This document shows, in pieces, positions 35,474 through 47,228 of a DNA stretch of 64,000 nt. Both the position numbers and the translations under genes were made by a program. The notes beneath the pieces were generated by a model, which made no database searches, was not told the DNA's origin, and worked only from the letters and a program-made list of their open reading frames with translations. The DNA is from Mrakia gelida (Eukaryota > Basidiomycota > Tremellomycetes > Cystofilobasidiales > Mrakiaceae): assembly GCA_024345305.1 (NCBI GenBank), contig BRON01000010.1, forward strand, positions 744,001-808,000, written 5' to 3'. The stretch's first letter is position 1. Each line of letters begins with the position of its first letter.

Positions 35474-35745
35474 CGCGAAGGAGGAAGGAGCCGAGGGAGG
35501 GAGGAGATGTCGAAGCTCTTGTAGCAGATTTTGGGCTGATGAAGGGCTTGCGCGAGCTTCGAGGTGGATGTGGAGACTTCTAAACCTCCGTTCTGAGAGA
35601 AGAAGATTGAAAAAAGCTGAGTGAAGGAGGCGCAGAGAGTGTTCGTTTGCGGATCAACGAAAGCAAAGCTCAACTTTCGTCCTCCTTCTCCTCCCTCCCA
35701 CCGTCACGATCTTTTCCACACCTCTTTCGATTTTCTTTCCTCAAG

Positions 35746-36751
35746 ATGACCTTCGTCTCGCCATCCACTCCCTCGCTCCAAGCACGACCTCTCCCCTACC
35801 TCCCTCTCGAAGTCAAGGGACACATCCTTCGCTTCTGCGATCCTCCCACCCTCTTCTCGACTTCCCTCGTCTTCCTCGCCTTCCTCGAGCTCTCTTCCCC
35901 CATCCTCTACGAGGACGTCATCATCACAGGTATCAAGCGGCTCGCTGATCTCCTTTGCGTCGAAGTAAGTCGAACTCTGTGCTCTCGCGTTCTGTTGCGG
36001 AAGATCGAGCATGGAAAGACCAAGCTCACCTTCGTCTCCTCCTTCTTGCCAGATCGAGCATCCTCAACCTCAACTCGAACGACACCTCTCTCTCTCCCTC
36101 ATCCGAAACCTCACATACTACCACCTCAAGGTTGGAACCTCGTCGAGTACTACATCGCAGGAGCACCTTTCTCGTCTTCAGAAGCCCTCGAAACTCCTCC
36201 GACACCTCCCTCTCCCCCTCAATCTTGACAAACTCCATCTCCTCGTCGATGATGGCACAGAGTGGGATTCACGACCTGGACTGACGGGAGAGCGAGTTGG
36301 CGCTCTCCTTTCCTATCTCTCTCCCAAATCGTTCGTCTTCGAGGGAGTCCTCCAAGACGGTGCGGAGGAGGACGTCGACCTTCCTCTCGTCTCCCTCATC
36401 GACGTCGACCACTGGACCAGGCTGGAGGACATCGCCTTCACCACCGGAATGACCACTCACACGTTCGGCCGATCGGCCTTCCTACTTGCACCCGAAACCA
36501 ACCCGCCCATCAACCTTCTTTACGATCTTTCTCGATTCGGGAACGACGACTGGTCGACACCCTGGTTCATCAACGTGTTGGAGGACCTCCGAGGAGGATA
36601 CTGGGGCATAGAGGATCCTCTCGAGTCTGAGGATGCAATGAAGATGGTCAAGGAGGCGAAGGTCGTGGTGGGAACGGAGGAGAGGAGGTCGTTCGTGCTG
36701 GAAGGATTGGCGGGATCGAGCATCCTCGCGAGGACGACCGTCGTCGTATGA
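35746..36751 (+). CDS. F-box-like protein, uncharacterised
   Basis: Two exons (intron about 35966-36052). After a short leader the sequence PLPYLPLEVKGHILRFCDPP and TLFSTSLVFLAFLELSSPILYEDV fits the F-box helix pattern (L-P-x-E-v-x-x-x-I-l-r). This is common in basidiomycete F-box-like proteins, which link substrates to SCF ligases. The rest has Leu-rich segments (LDKLHLLVDDG; LSYLSPKSFVFEG; WTRLEDIAFTTG) but no clear repeat. The coding part ends ARTTVVV at TGA 36749-36751. A further consensus intron at 36765-36839 lies only 13 bp past the stop, within the 3' UTR. The substrate is unknown. The promoter is shared head-to-head with APC4 (about 270 bp). Confidence 0.65.
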
Positions 36752-37431
36752 GCTCGAGTTTAAGGTGAGCTTTCCCTCGTCTCGCCTCGTTTTCGCACCG
36801 CCCCATGCTGATTTCGACGTCTTCTCGCTTCCTCTGCAGGTCCTCGTGGCGTGAACCTCGTCGTTGGCGGAGCAGGAGGGATCGTCTTGGTCGAGGAGGG
36901 AGGAGGTCGTCGCGGTCGGACGAGTCGTTGAGTTCGTTTCGTGGAGGATCTGATGGACCTTTCATCATACGTCTCTGGTGCTGAGAGAGAAACCCACCTC
37001 TCGAGTGAGTACTTCGAGTCCGCGACACCACATCGAGCTCGAACTCACGTTCGACGGACTCGAACGTCTCCCTCGCTCGACGCGACCCGACTGCTCGACC
37101 TTCGATCTTCCCTTTTTTATCGATTCCCCCTCTCCCGCTCCGTCGGGTGCCTGAATACTACCGCGAACGATCGTCGGAGACGAGGACCTACGCTGTCTCG
37201 AGGATCGATGAGCGAGCGAGGATGAATTCTCGTTGTCTCGACGCGTCGAGCTTTCGAACGCACGTTCAGTCTCGCTTGCTCTTCCCTTCTCGGAATCGGG
37301 TCTGCCGTTGCGTTTTGAGTCAAAGAGAGTTCATACGAGACTCATCGTGTATCGAGCTCGTTCGTTCGTTCCTGCAATCCAACTCCAAATCGACCCACAA
37401 TCCATCGTTCCCGATCTTCCCTCCCGTTCCT
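36752..37431. other. Intergenic region, F-box gene / BCS1-like gene 3' ends
   Basis: Spliced 3' UTR of the F-box-like gene, then about 500 bp of CGA/TCG-rich sequence with a GACGCGTC palindrome at 37240-37247. No convincing coding exon was found on either strand. Confidence 0.4.
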
Positions 37432-40307
37432 TTATTCGTCTACGCCCTCCTTCGCAGCAGTTCGTTCCGTGGTATCTCGTCGTCGGACGGCGCCTCCACT
37501 AGATCCTTTGGTCGTCTGCGAGGTCTCTACCGAGGAAGATCCTGGAGCTGTAGGCGAATGGTCAAAACGAGCGCGCGTCAAAGGTCAGTGGAACAAGAAC
37601 GGGAGGCGACGGACAAAGCACTTTGCTGACCTGGAACCGACAGGGCGACTGGCTCCGGTGAGTAGGGTGTGTATGGAGCGGAAGGGACTGTTGCTGAAGA
37701 GAGAGGGCAGCGGAGTGAGCGACGGAGCGAAGACGACGACGCGATCTCGACGCCGGAAACTCACTCGGGATGTAAACGGCGTGCAGCTTTTTCGAAATAC
37801 CGAAGGTCAGACCATTGGAACGCATACTGAGATCTATGATTAGAAGGCTCACCTGATCCGAGGGTCGTGAAGCGGCTGTCGAGGCGAGACGAAGCTGAAG
37901 CTGCTGTTGATGTTGTTCGTTCGAAGTTGTCTTCTCACGCTCAATCGCACGACGATCGATGACCCATTCTGTATCTCTGAAGTCAGCGTTGTTTTCCCGG
38001 GAAAGATGGGGAAGGAAACCACGAAGGAAACGAAAACTCACGCTCCGCTTCTAAAACGGCGACGTCGGGTCGTCCTTGGTGCTGGACGAGATGTCCGATA
38101 ACGGTAGCAGGAGAGCTGGAAGAAAACGAAGAAGTCAGATCGGACTCTGAGCTTGCCGAGAGAAGGGTTCAAAGGACTCACAACTCATTCTCGGGAACGA
38201 TGTCTGAGAACTCTCGCGCCAACCGCAACACCAACGCAACGTTACGTTCGTTGTCAGTGCTGATCTGAGGGAGATGTAGGATATCGACACGAGCCGATTT
38301 GCGCGTCTTGATCCTCTCTTCCTGCGTAGGAAGCATAATTTGGCAGAAGAGCTCCTTGATCTGGTCCTTCATGGCTAAAGCGAAGCGGATTTGTGTGTCG
38401 ATCCTTTCAGAGCGAAGCAAGGCCTCGTCCAGTTTTTCTGTCGAAACCATAACGAGAACGAACAACACCCGGTTAGCAAGAGAGCTCGAGACAACCAAGA
38501 GAGAGGGAGTCAACAAAAAGAAAGCGAAAGAAGCGGACGGATGTTGTTCGTCGTTGCGATGATTATCCGTCCGGTGGTCGATCCGGGTGGATCCAAGGCA
38601 GCCAGCATACCAGGTAGCGTGATTCTAAGGGGGCTTTGGGAAGTCGAGATGTATTCCGGGCTGAAAATGGAGTCTGTCGAGAAGGATACGGAAAGAGAGC
38701 TTGTGAGCGACGCGACGGAAAAGGGGAGATGCATCGCGACTCACCGATGTCTTCGATAAGGATCTGATACGAGAGCAAAGGACTCTTTACATAAGCTAAC
38801 TCGTATGCGGCAGTGAAGTCGAATGATGAACAACGACTCACAAGGCAATTTGAGGGGGCCGACGCGACGGCCTCCTGGACTCCTCGATCTCCCTCGATGT
38901 CTCGATGCATGAGCTTCAAAGCGTAGACGTCGAGCTGAAGTGTTCTTCGTCAGCGAATGTTACGTAGGAGAGAACGGAAAGATGAACCAGCCTTGAGATC
39001 AGAGGCAACAGCTATCGAGACCAGCAAATCAGTGAAAGAAGCGTCGACACGCGTCGCAGATTGAGCTGAGGAACTCACCGTACGCCAAGCTTGTCTTCCC
39101 TGTCCCAGACTCGCCATGAAGTAAAACTGATCGCTGATGGGGTATTCCTCGACTGACATACCAGTCCTTCGCACCTACGAAGCTGTAAAAAGAAAGATCA
39201 GTTCAAATCCGGCGAGAGCAAGTCAGACGCGACGAACTTTTTGAGCTCCTCCAACAGCTTTGCACCACCATTATCCGCGAGGACGACAGTGTCGACCATT
39301 CGAGGAGGACGAGGGATTCCATTCCTCCAGGGGCTTGAGATCCTCACCGAACCACTGGCGGAGGTCGAAGCTGCCAACTCGTGCGTTTTGACCATGCTCG
39401 TTGGCCGAGCGTTGGCCTTTGAGAACGAGTCAGCCGAGAGGATCAGACTCGTCCAGGTCCCAGACTCGGATGATCTAAAAAGAGATATCAATCCCGGGAA
39501 GCCCAAGACTCGGAGCTTTAAGTATCTGAGGAAAGGTGGCTTCAGCGGGCGAGTTTTGAAGAGGAAGAAATCGAGGGAGCTGGGCTCACTGAGAGTTGTC
39601 GGCTGCCAGATCATATCGGACGGAAGGGCTCGTCGGTCTACCCGCAAGATGTATCGTACTCGCCAGGAGAAGGCTTCCGTGGTACCAGTGGACTGAGGAG
39701 GCAAGACTTAAGAGCTTGAAGATGGGCTTGGTCCGAGGACCTGGATCGAAAGAAGACGCGAAGTCAGCGACGCTCCTGACTCGTGTCCTTCTTTTCCTCA
39801 CGTTGGATCGCGCCTGGAGCTCGTCTATCGATCTCCGAGTGTCGAGTGAAGAGTGGTGTCCACGTAGGAAGCGAGGCGAGGTAGGTGATGAGGAAGGTGC
39901 AGTCTGGATCGTTGGTTGGGATCAAGAGGACGGGAAGGAAAGCTGTTGAAAGGACGATTCAGCTCCCTTCTTGCGTTTCTGTTCAGCTTTCCTCTTCCTT
40001 CAAGCCAGCACTTACTGTTGAGAACTGCTTTGAAGGGGACCAAGTACCAAGGCGTCGCCCCAGGATAGATGGGAGCCATCCTCTGGCTCAGAGAAGCACC
40101 AAGCGACGAGGCTGGAGATTGAGAGGTGAGCCAGACGGTGAGGATCCCAACGACCATTCCAACGATAGCGGCGGCCTTGACGGAAGGATTCTGAGCTTGA
40201 TCCCCGAGCTGAACGAAAGTCTGAAAGCCGAAGGAAGAGGAGTTGGGGTTGACCGAAGGAAGAGCAGTCGACGCGTCGAAGAGAGTTCCGATCCCGTTGG
40301 CGTCCAT
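37432..40307 (-). CDS. BCS1-like AAA ATPase (divergent)
   Basis: Mitochondrial-type AAA protein of the BCS1 family. The ATG at 40307 begins MDANGIGTLFDAS; a membrane segment VKAAAIVGMVVGILTVWLTS follows, as in BCS1. The BCS1-specific N-domain includes VLLIPTNDPDCTFLITYLA and RPPRMVDTVVLADNGG. The AAA core has Walker A HGESGTGKTS (near 39110), VASDLKLDVYALKL, Walker B ILIEDIDSIF (near 38755), sensor-1 RIIIATTNNI and ALLRSERIDTQIRF. The last replaces the usual LLRPGRID, losing the PG pair. About 14 exons are needed to keep phase, one apparently through a GC-AG intron (38935-38991). The tail is Gln/Ser-rich and ends at TAA 37432-37434. True BCS1 inserts the Rieske protein into complex III. This copy is divergent enough to be a paralogue. 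Confidence 0.84.
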
Positions 40308-40687
40308 CGTTGGCGAGCGAAGGAAGAGGAGAGAGAGGGAAGGTGGTGGTTAGAGGAAAGCTTCTCGATTCTCCGAGTGTAGGTTTCGGCTTTTTGAATC
40401 TTCAACACAGTTAGCAGAGCAAGGTTGACGAGAGGAGGGGTTTTAAGGACGGAGCTCGTTCATCGACAAGACGCGACTTTGGTCGACCCAGGGTCGAACA
40501 AGCTGCTCTCAAACCCATCAAGGACGTCGGCGAGCCAGAGACGAACGAGCTGAAGGATTGAGCACGCAGTTCAGACGTTGAAAGCGGTGAAAGAGAAGAG
40601 GGAAGCGGCGTCGCGTCGACTCTTCTGAAGCCGGTCGAACTCCAGAAGACCCGCCCTATCTGCTTTGAGGTTCGGGAATAAACTAGT
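40308..40687. other. Spacer upstream of the BCS1-like gene
   Basis: Promoter of the BCS1-like gene. It stays open in one minus-strand frame down to TAA at 40411-40413, so it could instead carry a last exon of the gene listed at 40688-41182. Nothing else is seen. Confidence 0.3.
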
Positions 40688-41182
40688 CAGTGCTCGATTG
40701 AGACGAGAGTATGTGTGTTCGAGATGAGCTGAAAGAGACTGACAGCGAAGGAGGAAGCGGTGAACAGCGGCTCGAAGTCGAAGACGATGTTGCGCCTCGA
40801 ACCACGTTTCGACGAGGTCGCTCGGATCGATTTGAGCGTCTGCGAGTGGAGAGATGGAAGAAAAGGCGTTGCGTTCAGAGAGATGATCTCCGCTTGTCAG
40901 CTGACTGCTGGAAGAGGTAAGCGGGGAGAGCCAAGCGCGAAGGAGGTGGGATCGAAGGCGGCGAGACGAGTCGAAGACGCGACCGCTCCCGTCAGTCTGG
41001 TCTACCTCAACGAATCCAGACGCTGTAACAGAGGAAGCGACACGTATCAGCGACCAGCACAGATGCTCGAGAGAAATTGTAGCACCAGAAGAGAAGGGAC
41101 GAACTCACAGGAAACAAGCGCTTCTCGAAGGTCGTAATCGCTCCTGCACGAGTCTTGGACTGGTTGCGACCAAACGTAGCAT
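40688..41182 (-). CDS. Possible small mitochondrial protein gene (unrecognised)
   Basis: The ATG at 41182 starts MLRLVATSPRLVQERLRPSR, a textbook mitochondrial presequence (Arg/Leu/Ser, no acid residues for nine positions). A GTGAGT intron from about 41118 can join in phase to LLTGAVASSTRLAAFDP and ALGSPRLPLPA. After a second intron (CTGAC near 40898, CTCGCAG near 40837), TLKSIRATSSKRGSRRNIVF and DFEPLFTASSFAVSLFQLIS follow, stopping at TGA 40688-40690. A GTCAGT donor with CTGAC in the last stretch would instead extend the protein to TAA at 40411. I recognise no family. Support is exon phase, splice signals and the presequence only. Confidence 0.4.
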
Positions 41183-41423
41183 CGAGAACTGACGGTCAGC
41201 GTCTCTTTAGTGTAATCCTTTCATGCACGAAGAGCAGCCCCACAAGACTCACCGCTCGACGCGTCTCGTCTCGTCCCTCCCGCCCTCTCGCTCCTCCTCT
41301 CCCGCTCTCACCCCTTCGTTCCCTTCCCCGTCTCGCATTACTTTCCCAACCCCACACCCACACAGACAATTCAACCTCAACGTCATTACATCCTCCCCAA
41401 AACTATCCAAGTCCAGCCCCAAT

Positions 41424-44400
41424 CTAAGGCTTCGCACGTCCAGGCCATCGAGGGTACAGCGAGCACTCTCGAACGGTCCATCGAGCGGTCATCCAGGCGA
41501 GGAGTCGCTGTGGACGAGTGAACGGGTGAAGGAATGAGCGAGGTGGAAGAGAGGGAGAGAGGGAGGGGGTTGAGTCAGTCGAGGGAAGACGAGAGCTGAA
41601 GCGAGAGGGAGGGAGGGAAGAGGGGGAGAGGGAGGGAAGAGGGAGAGAGAGCAAGAAAAGACGACGAACCTCAACACCCAATCCGTAACCTCCGTGATCG
41701 CACGTTCCGTACTTCCTCTGGTCGATGTACCTGTGCGAGCGAAAGACAAAGCAAAAAAAACGCCTCAGTTCTCGACTTCTCGTTCTGGTTCGTTGTTCGC
41801 GCCCAACCCGCCAACTTCCACCCTCCCCCACTCGCCCACCCATCTCGATCGAAGAAGAAGAAAGCCGACTCACCACTCGTACTGAGCAGGGTTGATTCCA
41901 TGCTCCTTGAACCCTTGAAGGAGCTGAGCGGTATCGGTCATCCTCATCGATCCACCGACGATCTCTCCAACTCCAGGCATGAGGAGATCGCACGACTCGG
42001 TGTACTCCTCGTCGCCGACGACTTTGAGCATGTAGAAACCTGATTCATCACCACCGAACCGAGCGAAGAAGAGAAGAGGAGGGAAGGGAGAAAAAGAGGT
42101 CAGCTCCGTTTCGTTTCGACTCGTCTCGTCGCGTTCGTTCTGTCCCTCCTCCCCCTCCCTCGCGTTCGAAACCAATCGAAAGCGAAACATCACTCACTCT
42201 TCTGAGCAGCAGGGAACCCGGTAATGAACATCGGCACTCCCAAAATATCCGTCATCTTCCTCTCCGCCGCCTCAGCGATATCGTCTCCAACAACATGAGG
42301 TCGCATCTCCTTGGTTTCCTCGTCCTCGGTGTCGATCTTGTGCTCGACGAGCCAGGCGATGGCGGCCTTGTAGTCCATTCGGAGGAAAGGACGAGCGGGT
42401 TTCTCGAAGGAAGGGTTGAGGAGTTTGATGGCGGCGGAGGAAACGGGGTCGTCGAGGAGGGAGTCGATGACGGTGCAGATCTGGAGAGGGGACGCGTCGA
42501 GGAGGAAGGCGTTAGATTTTGGGAGAGCAAAGAGGGCAGGAAGAAAGGAAGAGGGAGAAGGCGACACACCATGGACTCGATGTGATCCATGAGTTGCTCG
42601 AAGTTGACGAAAGCGAGCTCGGCTTCGAGGTGAGTGAACTCGGAGAGATGTCTGAATGGAACGAGCGAGACGCGAAACGAACGAAAGTCGCGAGAGAAGT
42701 CAGTTCTCGTTCCTCCACCTCCGTTCACCACTCCCAAACCCTCCCACAACCCCAAACTCACCTCCTAGTATGCGAGTTCTCCGCCCTGAAACTCTCCTGA
42801 ATAGTATAAACGTCTCCCAAACTAGGCAAGCACGTCTCCAAGTACAGCTGACTCGACTGAGTCAAGTAGGCCTCGGATCCGTAGTAGTCGATGGTGAAGA
42901 GCGTCGATCCACCCTCGACGGAGGTCTGGACCATGCAAGGGGGGGTGACCTCGAGGACCTCCTTGTCGGCGAAGGCTTTTCGGAACTGAGCGAGAACGGC
43001 AGCTCGGACTTTGAGGACGGTGGAGGCGGTTTCTCCTCGGAGGGCGAGGTGACGGGAGTCGGCGATGAGGTCGGGGGAGGATTCCTGGGAAAGTGAGGGG
43101 AAGGCGAAGGTGAAGAAGAGGAGGAAGGGAGGGAAGGTAGGAAGGTGAGCTCGACGAACGCGAGCGAAGAAGAGAACGAGGCGAGAGAGTTCGACTTACG
43201 GGCGTAATCCTGTTGGACATAGCATCAGGTCCTCCAGGAGCAGCTCCGATGACCTTCCAGTAGTCGGCGATGAGCTCGTGTCCTCCAGGAGCATGAGCTC
43301 CCTCGGGGAGGATCTTGACGGTTCCGACGACCTCGATGGAAGCCTCGAGGTTGAGGTCGAGAGAGTCGAGGGTTTTGGTCTGAGCGAACGAACCAAAGCA
43401 AAAAGAGATGAGTTTTCACTTCGAGGAGGAGGTGGAAGATGCGAGAAAGTGGGTGGGAGACTGGGAAGGGAAAGGAAGGAAGGCAGGACTCACGAGCTGA
43501 CCTCCAAGAACGACCTGAAGGAGACCTGATCCATCTCGAAGGGTGATGAAGGTAAGACCCTTCTGCTGACGAAGTCGATGAACCCATCCGAAGATCTGGA
43601 CTCGGGAATCTCGAAGCTTGGTAGTTCCGTTGACCTTGGTCTGTCGACGAGAAGAGACGAAAACAAAACGGAAAAGAAGGGGAAACGAGTGAGCTCTCTC
43701 TTCCTTCAGCATCTCCCTTTCTCTCCCCTCCTTTCGAGAGTTCAAACTCACCCTAGTAACAGGTCCCAAACTCTCATCCTTCACCAGTACGACCTTACTC
43801 GCCTCCTCCCTCCTAGCAGCATCCCTAGCCTTAGCAGCCTCCGCGTCCTTCTCAGTCTTCTCCCTGGTAGCCTCCGCCTTCTCCTTCCTCTTCTGCTCGT
43901 TCTCGTAGGCCTTCTTGGCCTTCTTGGTTCCAGCTCCGGAGATAGGCTCGTACTTGGGCTCCGGGACGGGTTCGGTAGCTCCTGCTACGGCTGCAGGTTT
44001 GGCCTTCTTGACGAGGTAGACGGCGTCGGGACCGTGGACGAGCATGGCTTGGGTGGGAGTAGCGTAAGGGGAGGAGGTCGTTCCGTCGGGGGAAACGGTC
44101 TTTTCGAGATCGAGGGATTCATCGACGTAGATGGTGGGACCTGCAGGGAAGAGGTGGGGAGAAGAAGAGGAGTCAGAAGGGACTCGACGAGAGGGACGAG
44201 AGAGGAGACAGCGTGGGAGGGAAGGAGGAGATGACTCGAACGAGGAGGTCGACCGTCGAGTTTTGTTCGCCTGTACAGCCAAGGAGACCACTCCCTTGCA
44301 GCTCTCCTTCAAGAGACATACGCTTGAGATGACCATGCTCCTCCCCGTCAACTTTTCAGAGCGAAAGAGCTCAAGTAGAACGAGGATAGACGCTATCTCT

Positions 44401-44571
44401 GGAGGTCTGAGCTCGAGCTCCCTCTCCTCCTTCCTTCACCTTCTCCGCCCTCTCCTCCCATCCCTTCTCGACTCGTTTGAACTCACCAGTAGAGACTCCC
44501 ATGGCTTGAGTAGCGCTGGAGAGAGCGTCTAGGACTGCGTCCTTTGACTTAGTAAGGATAGCTTCAGACAT
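41424..44571 (-). CDS. DED81: Cytosolic asparaginyl-tRNA synthetase
   Basis: Class IIb synthetase charging tRNA-Asn. ATG at 44571 (MSEAILTKSKDAVLDAL). An N-terminal extension has a Lys/Glu/Ala-rich helix (about 43800-43930) that likely binds tRNA. The OB-fold anticodon domain includes VQIFGWVHRLRQQKGLTFI and LRDGSGLLQVVL. The catalytic core shows ESFRAENSHTRRHLSEF (motif 2, near 42770-42830), YDYGSEAYLTQSSQLYLE-type substrate binding (near 42850-42890), EIVGGSMRMTD (near 41955) and motif 3 HGGYGLGVERLLAW (near 41500 and 41690, split by an intron). The protein ends CSLYPRWPGRAKP at TAG 41424-41426, as in eukaryotic AsnRS. Complete and unremarkable; about ten introns. Confidence 0.95.
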
Positions 44572-44786
44572 GGTGGTTGTTGGCAGATTCAGAAGCAACC
44601 AAACGAGTTCCCATCAAAAAGGGAAAGTTCGAAATCGAGCCGCCGACGGGCCCTCCTTCACGACGGCATCTCCCTTCTTCCCTCACACCACCACCACCCA
44701 TCCCGACTTCTATCCCGTTTCAGCGCTCATTGAGCGTGCCATCCATCCATCTTACCCTACAACTTTTCTCCTCCTTCTCTCCATCT

Positions 44787-46839
44787 ATGGCTCTCGAATC
44801 TCCCGTCCCTCGGTCAGCGGCTGGAATCGTCGAAGACTCAGAGTCCCACTCTCGTCGAGTTCCAACAACCCTTCGTTCAGATGGAACGTGAGTCGCGCTC
44901 TTTCACTGCTAGAAGGGCTATCCACGAGCTCTAACTGATCATATATGCGCTTGTTCTGGTGTTCAGTGCTCGAAAGGAGCTCAAGATTCGACCTGGGTTC
45001 ACACCTCTCGAGGACGTCGGTCGCTTCCGTTCACCCAGAGTAGCTCAAAGAGCAGCGAGGGAAGGATCGCCCCAGTTGGGAGCAGGACTGGGAGGGAGGA
45101 GCTTGGAGTCATGGGCGAACGATGCTCTGAAGGATCAAGGGATGCAGGCTTCTCCTCTGAGAGGAGGAGGACCTTCGTTCGGATCGAGGTCAACTCCTTC
45201 CTCTTTCAGATCCCCTCCCGTCTTCCCGTCCCTCTCAGCCCTAGGAGACGCTCTCCCTTCTACCTCCTCCTCATCCTCGTCAAGACTCAACGAACCCGCT
45301 CCTCATCAAGCACCCCTCGATCCATCCACCTCCTCCGCTCCTTCCTCCTCTCCTCCTCGAAGACCTTGGCCCTCTCGCAACCAGCCCTCCTCGACCGACA
45401 CCAACTCCATCGCCTCAACCCCTCCTACTCGACCTTCCTCTCCACCCCCACCACCTCTCCACGCTCCTCACGCGATGGTCACCGACACTCTAGAGCAGAA
45501 CAAAGCTCCTCCCTCCCCAGCCTCCTACTCCAAGACTCGTCGAACCGAAGCCAACGGCAACGCTTCCTCCTCCTCGTCCCAACAACCTCACACCGTTCAA
45601 TCCGACTGGAACGCAGCCAAGCACTGCTTCACCGCTCCTCCCACCAACAAACCTCAGCAGCATCGTCGAACCTCCTCGTCCTCGGCTGGAACGGCTCCCT
45701 CTCAAACAGGAGGAGGAGCGAGCTTGTCGAACGCTCCTCCCTCCTCGTTCAACAACACCGCCCCGAAGAGGAGAGGACAGGGACACGGTCGATCCAACTC
45801 TTCTACCTCGTCCAATACCTCCACCTCTACCTCCGCCAACAAGACCAAACCCTCCACTTCCACCTCTCCTTCGATCCCTCAATCCCCACCTCGACCTCAA
45901 CGACCCACCTCCTCCTCGGCCTCGTCGTTCTCCTCCCCTCGAGCTCCTCAATCCCGCCCCGACCTCATCTCCCCGCCAGCTCCCTTACCTATCGATTCCC
46001 CTCCTCTCATCATCGTTAAACTTCCTCCTTCGAGGATCAAAGTCGCTCCTCCCATCGAACAACCAACACTCGTCGCTCCCGCCTCGACGACGGACGCGAC
46101 GTTCAACAACAAACCCATCCCCACAGGACCTCGGAACCCTGGGCCTGCTCCTGCTGCAAAGAGGGTAGGAGGTTCATGGGGAGCTCCTGCTCCCGCTCCC
46201 GCTCCTGCTCCAGCGACGCCAAGTCCCTCGTCGACCGCCAACGCGTCCAAACCCAAACCAACTCCTCCTCACCTCCTCCCAACCCCGACTCCCGCTCCCG
46301 CACCAACCGCACTTCTACTCGCTCCCCTCGTCCCTTCCCTTCCACCACCTACCGCTCCTCCCCCAACCACCCGACCTCCTCGAGCCAAATCAGCAGGAGG
46401 GACGTGGGGATTGCAAGCTTCGACGACTTCCTCCTCCTCGACCACTACACCCTCGGAAGCTCCTTTGGAAGTGGCCGTTCATCTCCCTCCGTCCGAAGCG
46501 AAACTCGTCCCCCAGCAGCAGGCGAACGCGCCGAGGGTGTCGGTCCCTGTCAATGGGTCGAAGAAGAAGAACGGGCACAGGAGAGGGAACAGCTCGATCT
46601 CTGCCCCTCCTCCTCCTCCCAACGTGCCGAGGGTGGTCGAGCCGAAACCTACATCCGTCGTGGTGAAGCCTCCAGTTCCGGTCGAGCCGAAGAAGGTCGT
46701 CGTCGTCGAAACGAAGGAGGAGGAGCACGCGAAGGAGGAGAAGGCTCAGGAGCTCGACCTCCCGGTTCTCGACGACCCAGCAGCGTGGGGGGTTCCGCTC
46801 AGTGGAAGGAGTTGGGCGGACGATGATGATTCGTTTTAG
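44787..46839 (+). CDS. Large intrinsically disordered protein with Trp-Gly motifs
   Basis: Two exons: ATG at 44787 (MALESPVPRSAAGIVEDSES), intron about 44891-44967, then one exon to TAG at 46839. About 660 residues, nearly all Ser/Pro/Thr/Ala-rich and predicted disordered. The most ordered-looking parts are LKIRPGFTPLEDVGRF with SLESWANDALKDQG near the N-terminus and the acidic end WGVPLSGRSWADDDDSF. A short motif recurs: KRVGGSWGAP (near 46165), KSAGGTWGLQ (near 46390) and DPAAWGVP (near 46785). An Ala-Pro repeat sits near 46185-46215. I know no named family. The SWADDD end and WG motifs recall RNA-binding or translation factors, but that is only resemblance. Confidence 0.75.
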
Positions 46840-47228
46840 ATGGAACGATAAGGAGGGAAGGGGAGGGGTGGTGGTGGAAGGGGGGAGGGTGGAAGGGAGG
46901 GGTGCGGAGGGAGGGAGGGAGGGAAGGGTTTGGTTATTTGGTTTTTGGATTCGTTTTGAGATTTGTTGACGCGTGTGCCCGTGTGGAATTGTCGACTTTA
47001 CGTAGATCTTGTTCATCTTATTTCTGTGTATGTCTAATATCGTTCTTTCTTTCGAGGAAGGTTGTTCGAGCGAGCGTCCGAGTAAATGAGTGGAAAGCGA
47101 ACGAGAAACGGACGGTCGAACGGACGAACGAACGCGTCGATTGGCGTCCGAACCTTGTGCCTTTTCCCTCTCAACAACATCCCACCATCGTAAAAGTTGT
47201 CTCCCAACAAAAAAGAGAACAATCCAAT
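46840..47228. other. Intergenic region at convergent 3' ends
   Basis: 3' UTRs of the disordered-protein gene and the 2H-domain gene. G-rich purine tract near 46850-46930, then mixed sequence. No gene supported. Confidence 0.4.

Noticed and set aside
39195..39235. T-loop-like sequence (GTTCAAATCC) suggesting a tRNA
   Set aside because: The flanking bases do not form a T stem and no D or anticodon arm is found. It lies in a BCS1-like intron.
45490..46348. Long antisense Gly/Arg and Gly/Ala ORFs opposite the disordered protein
   Set aside because: These are reverse-strand shadows of Ser/Pro/Ala codons, with no independent splice or start signals.
44959..46839. Start codon at 44959 (TTC-derived frame) for the disordered protein
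   Set aside because: An in-phase first exon with ATG at 44787 and a normal intron explains the N-terminus better.
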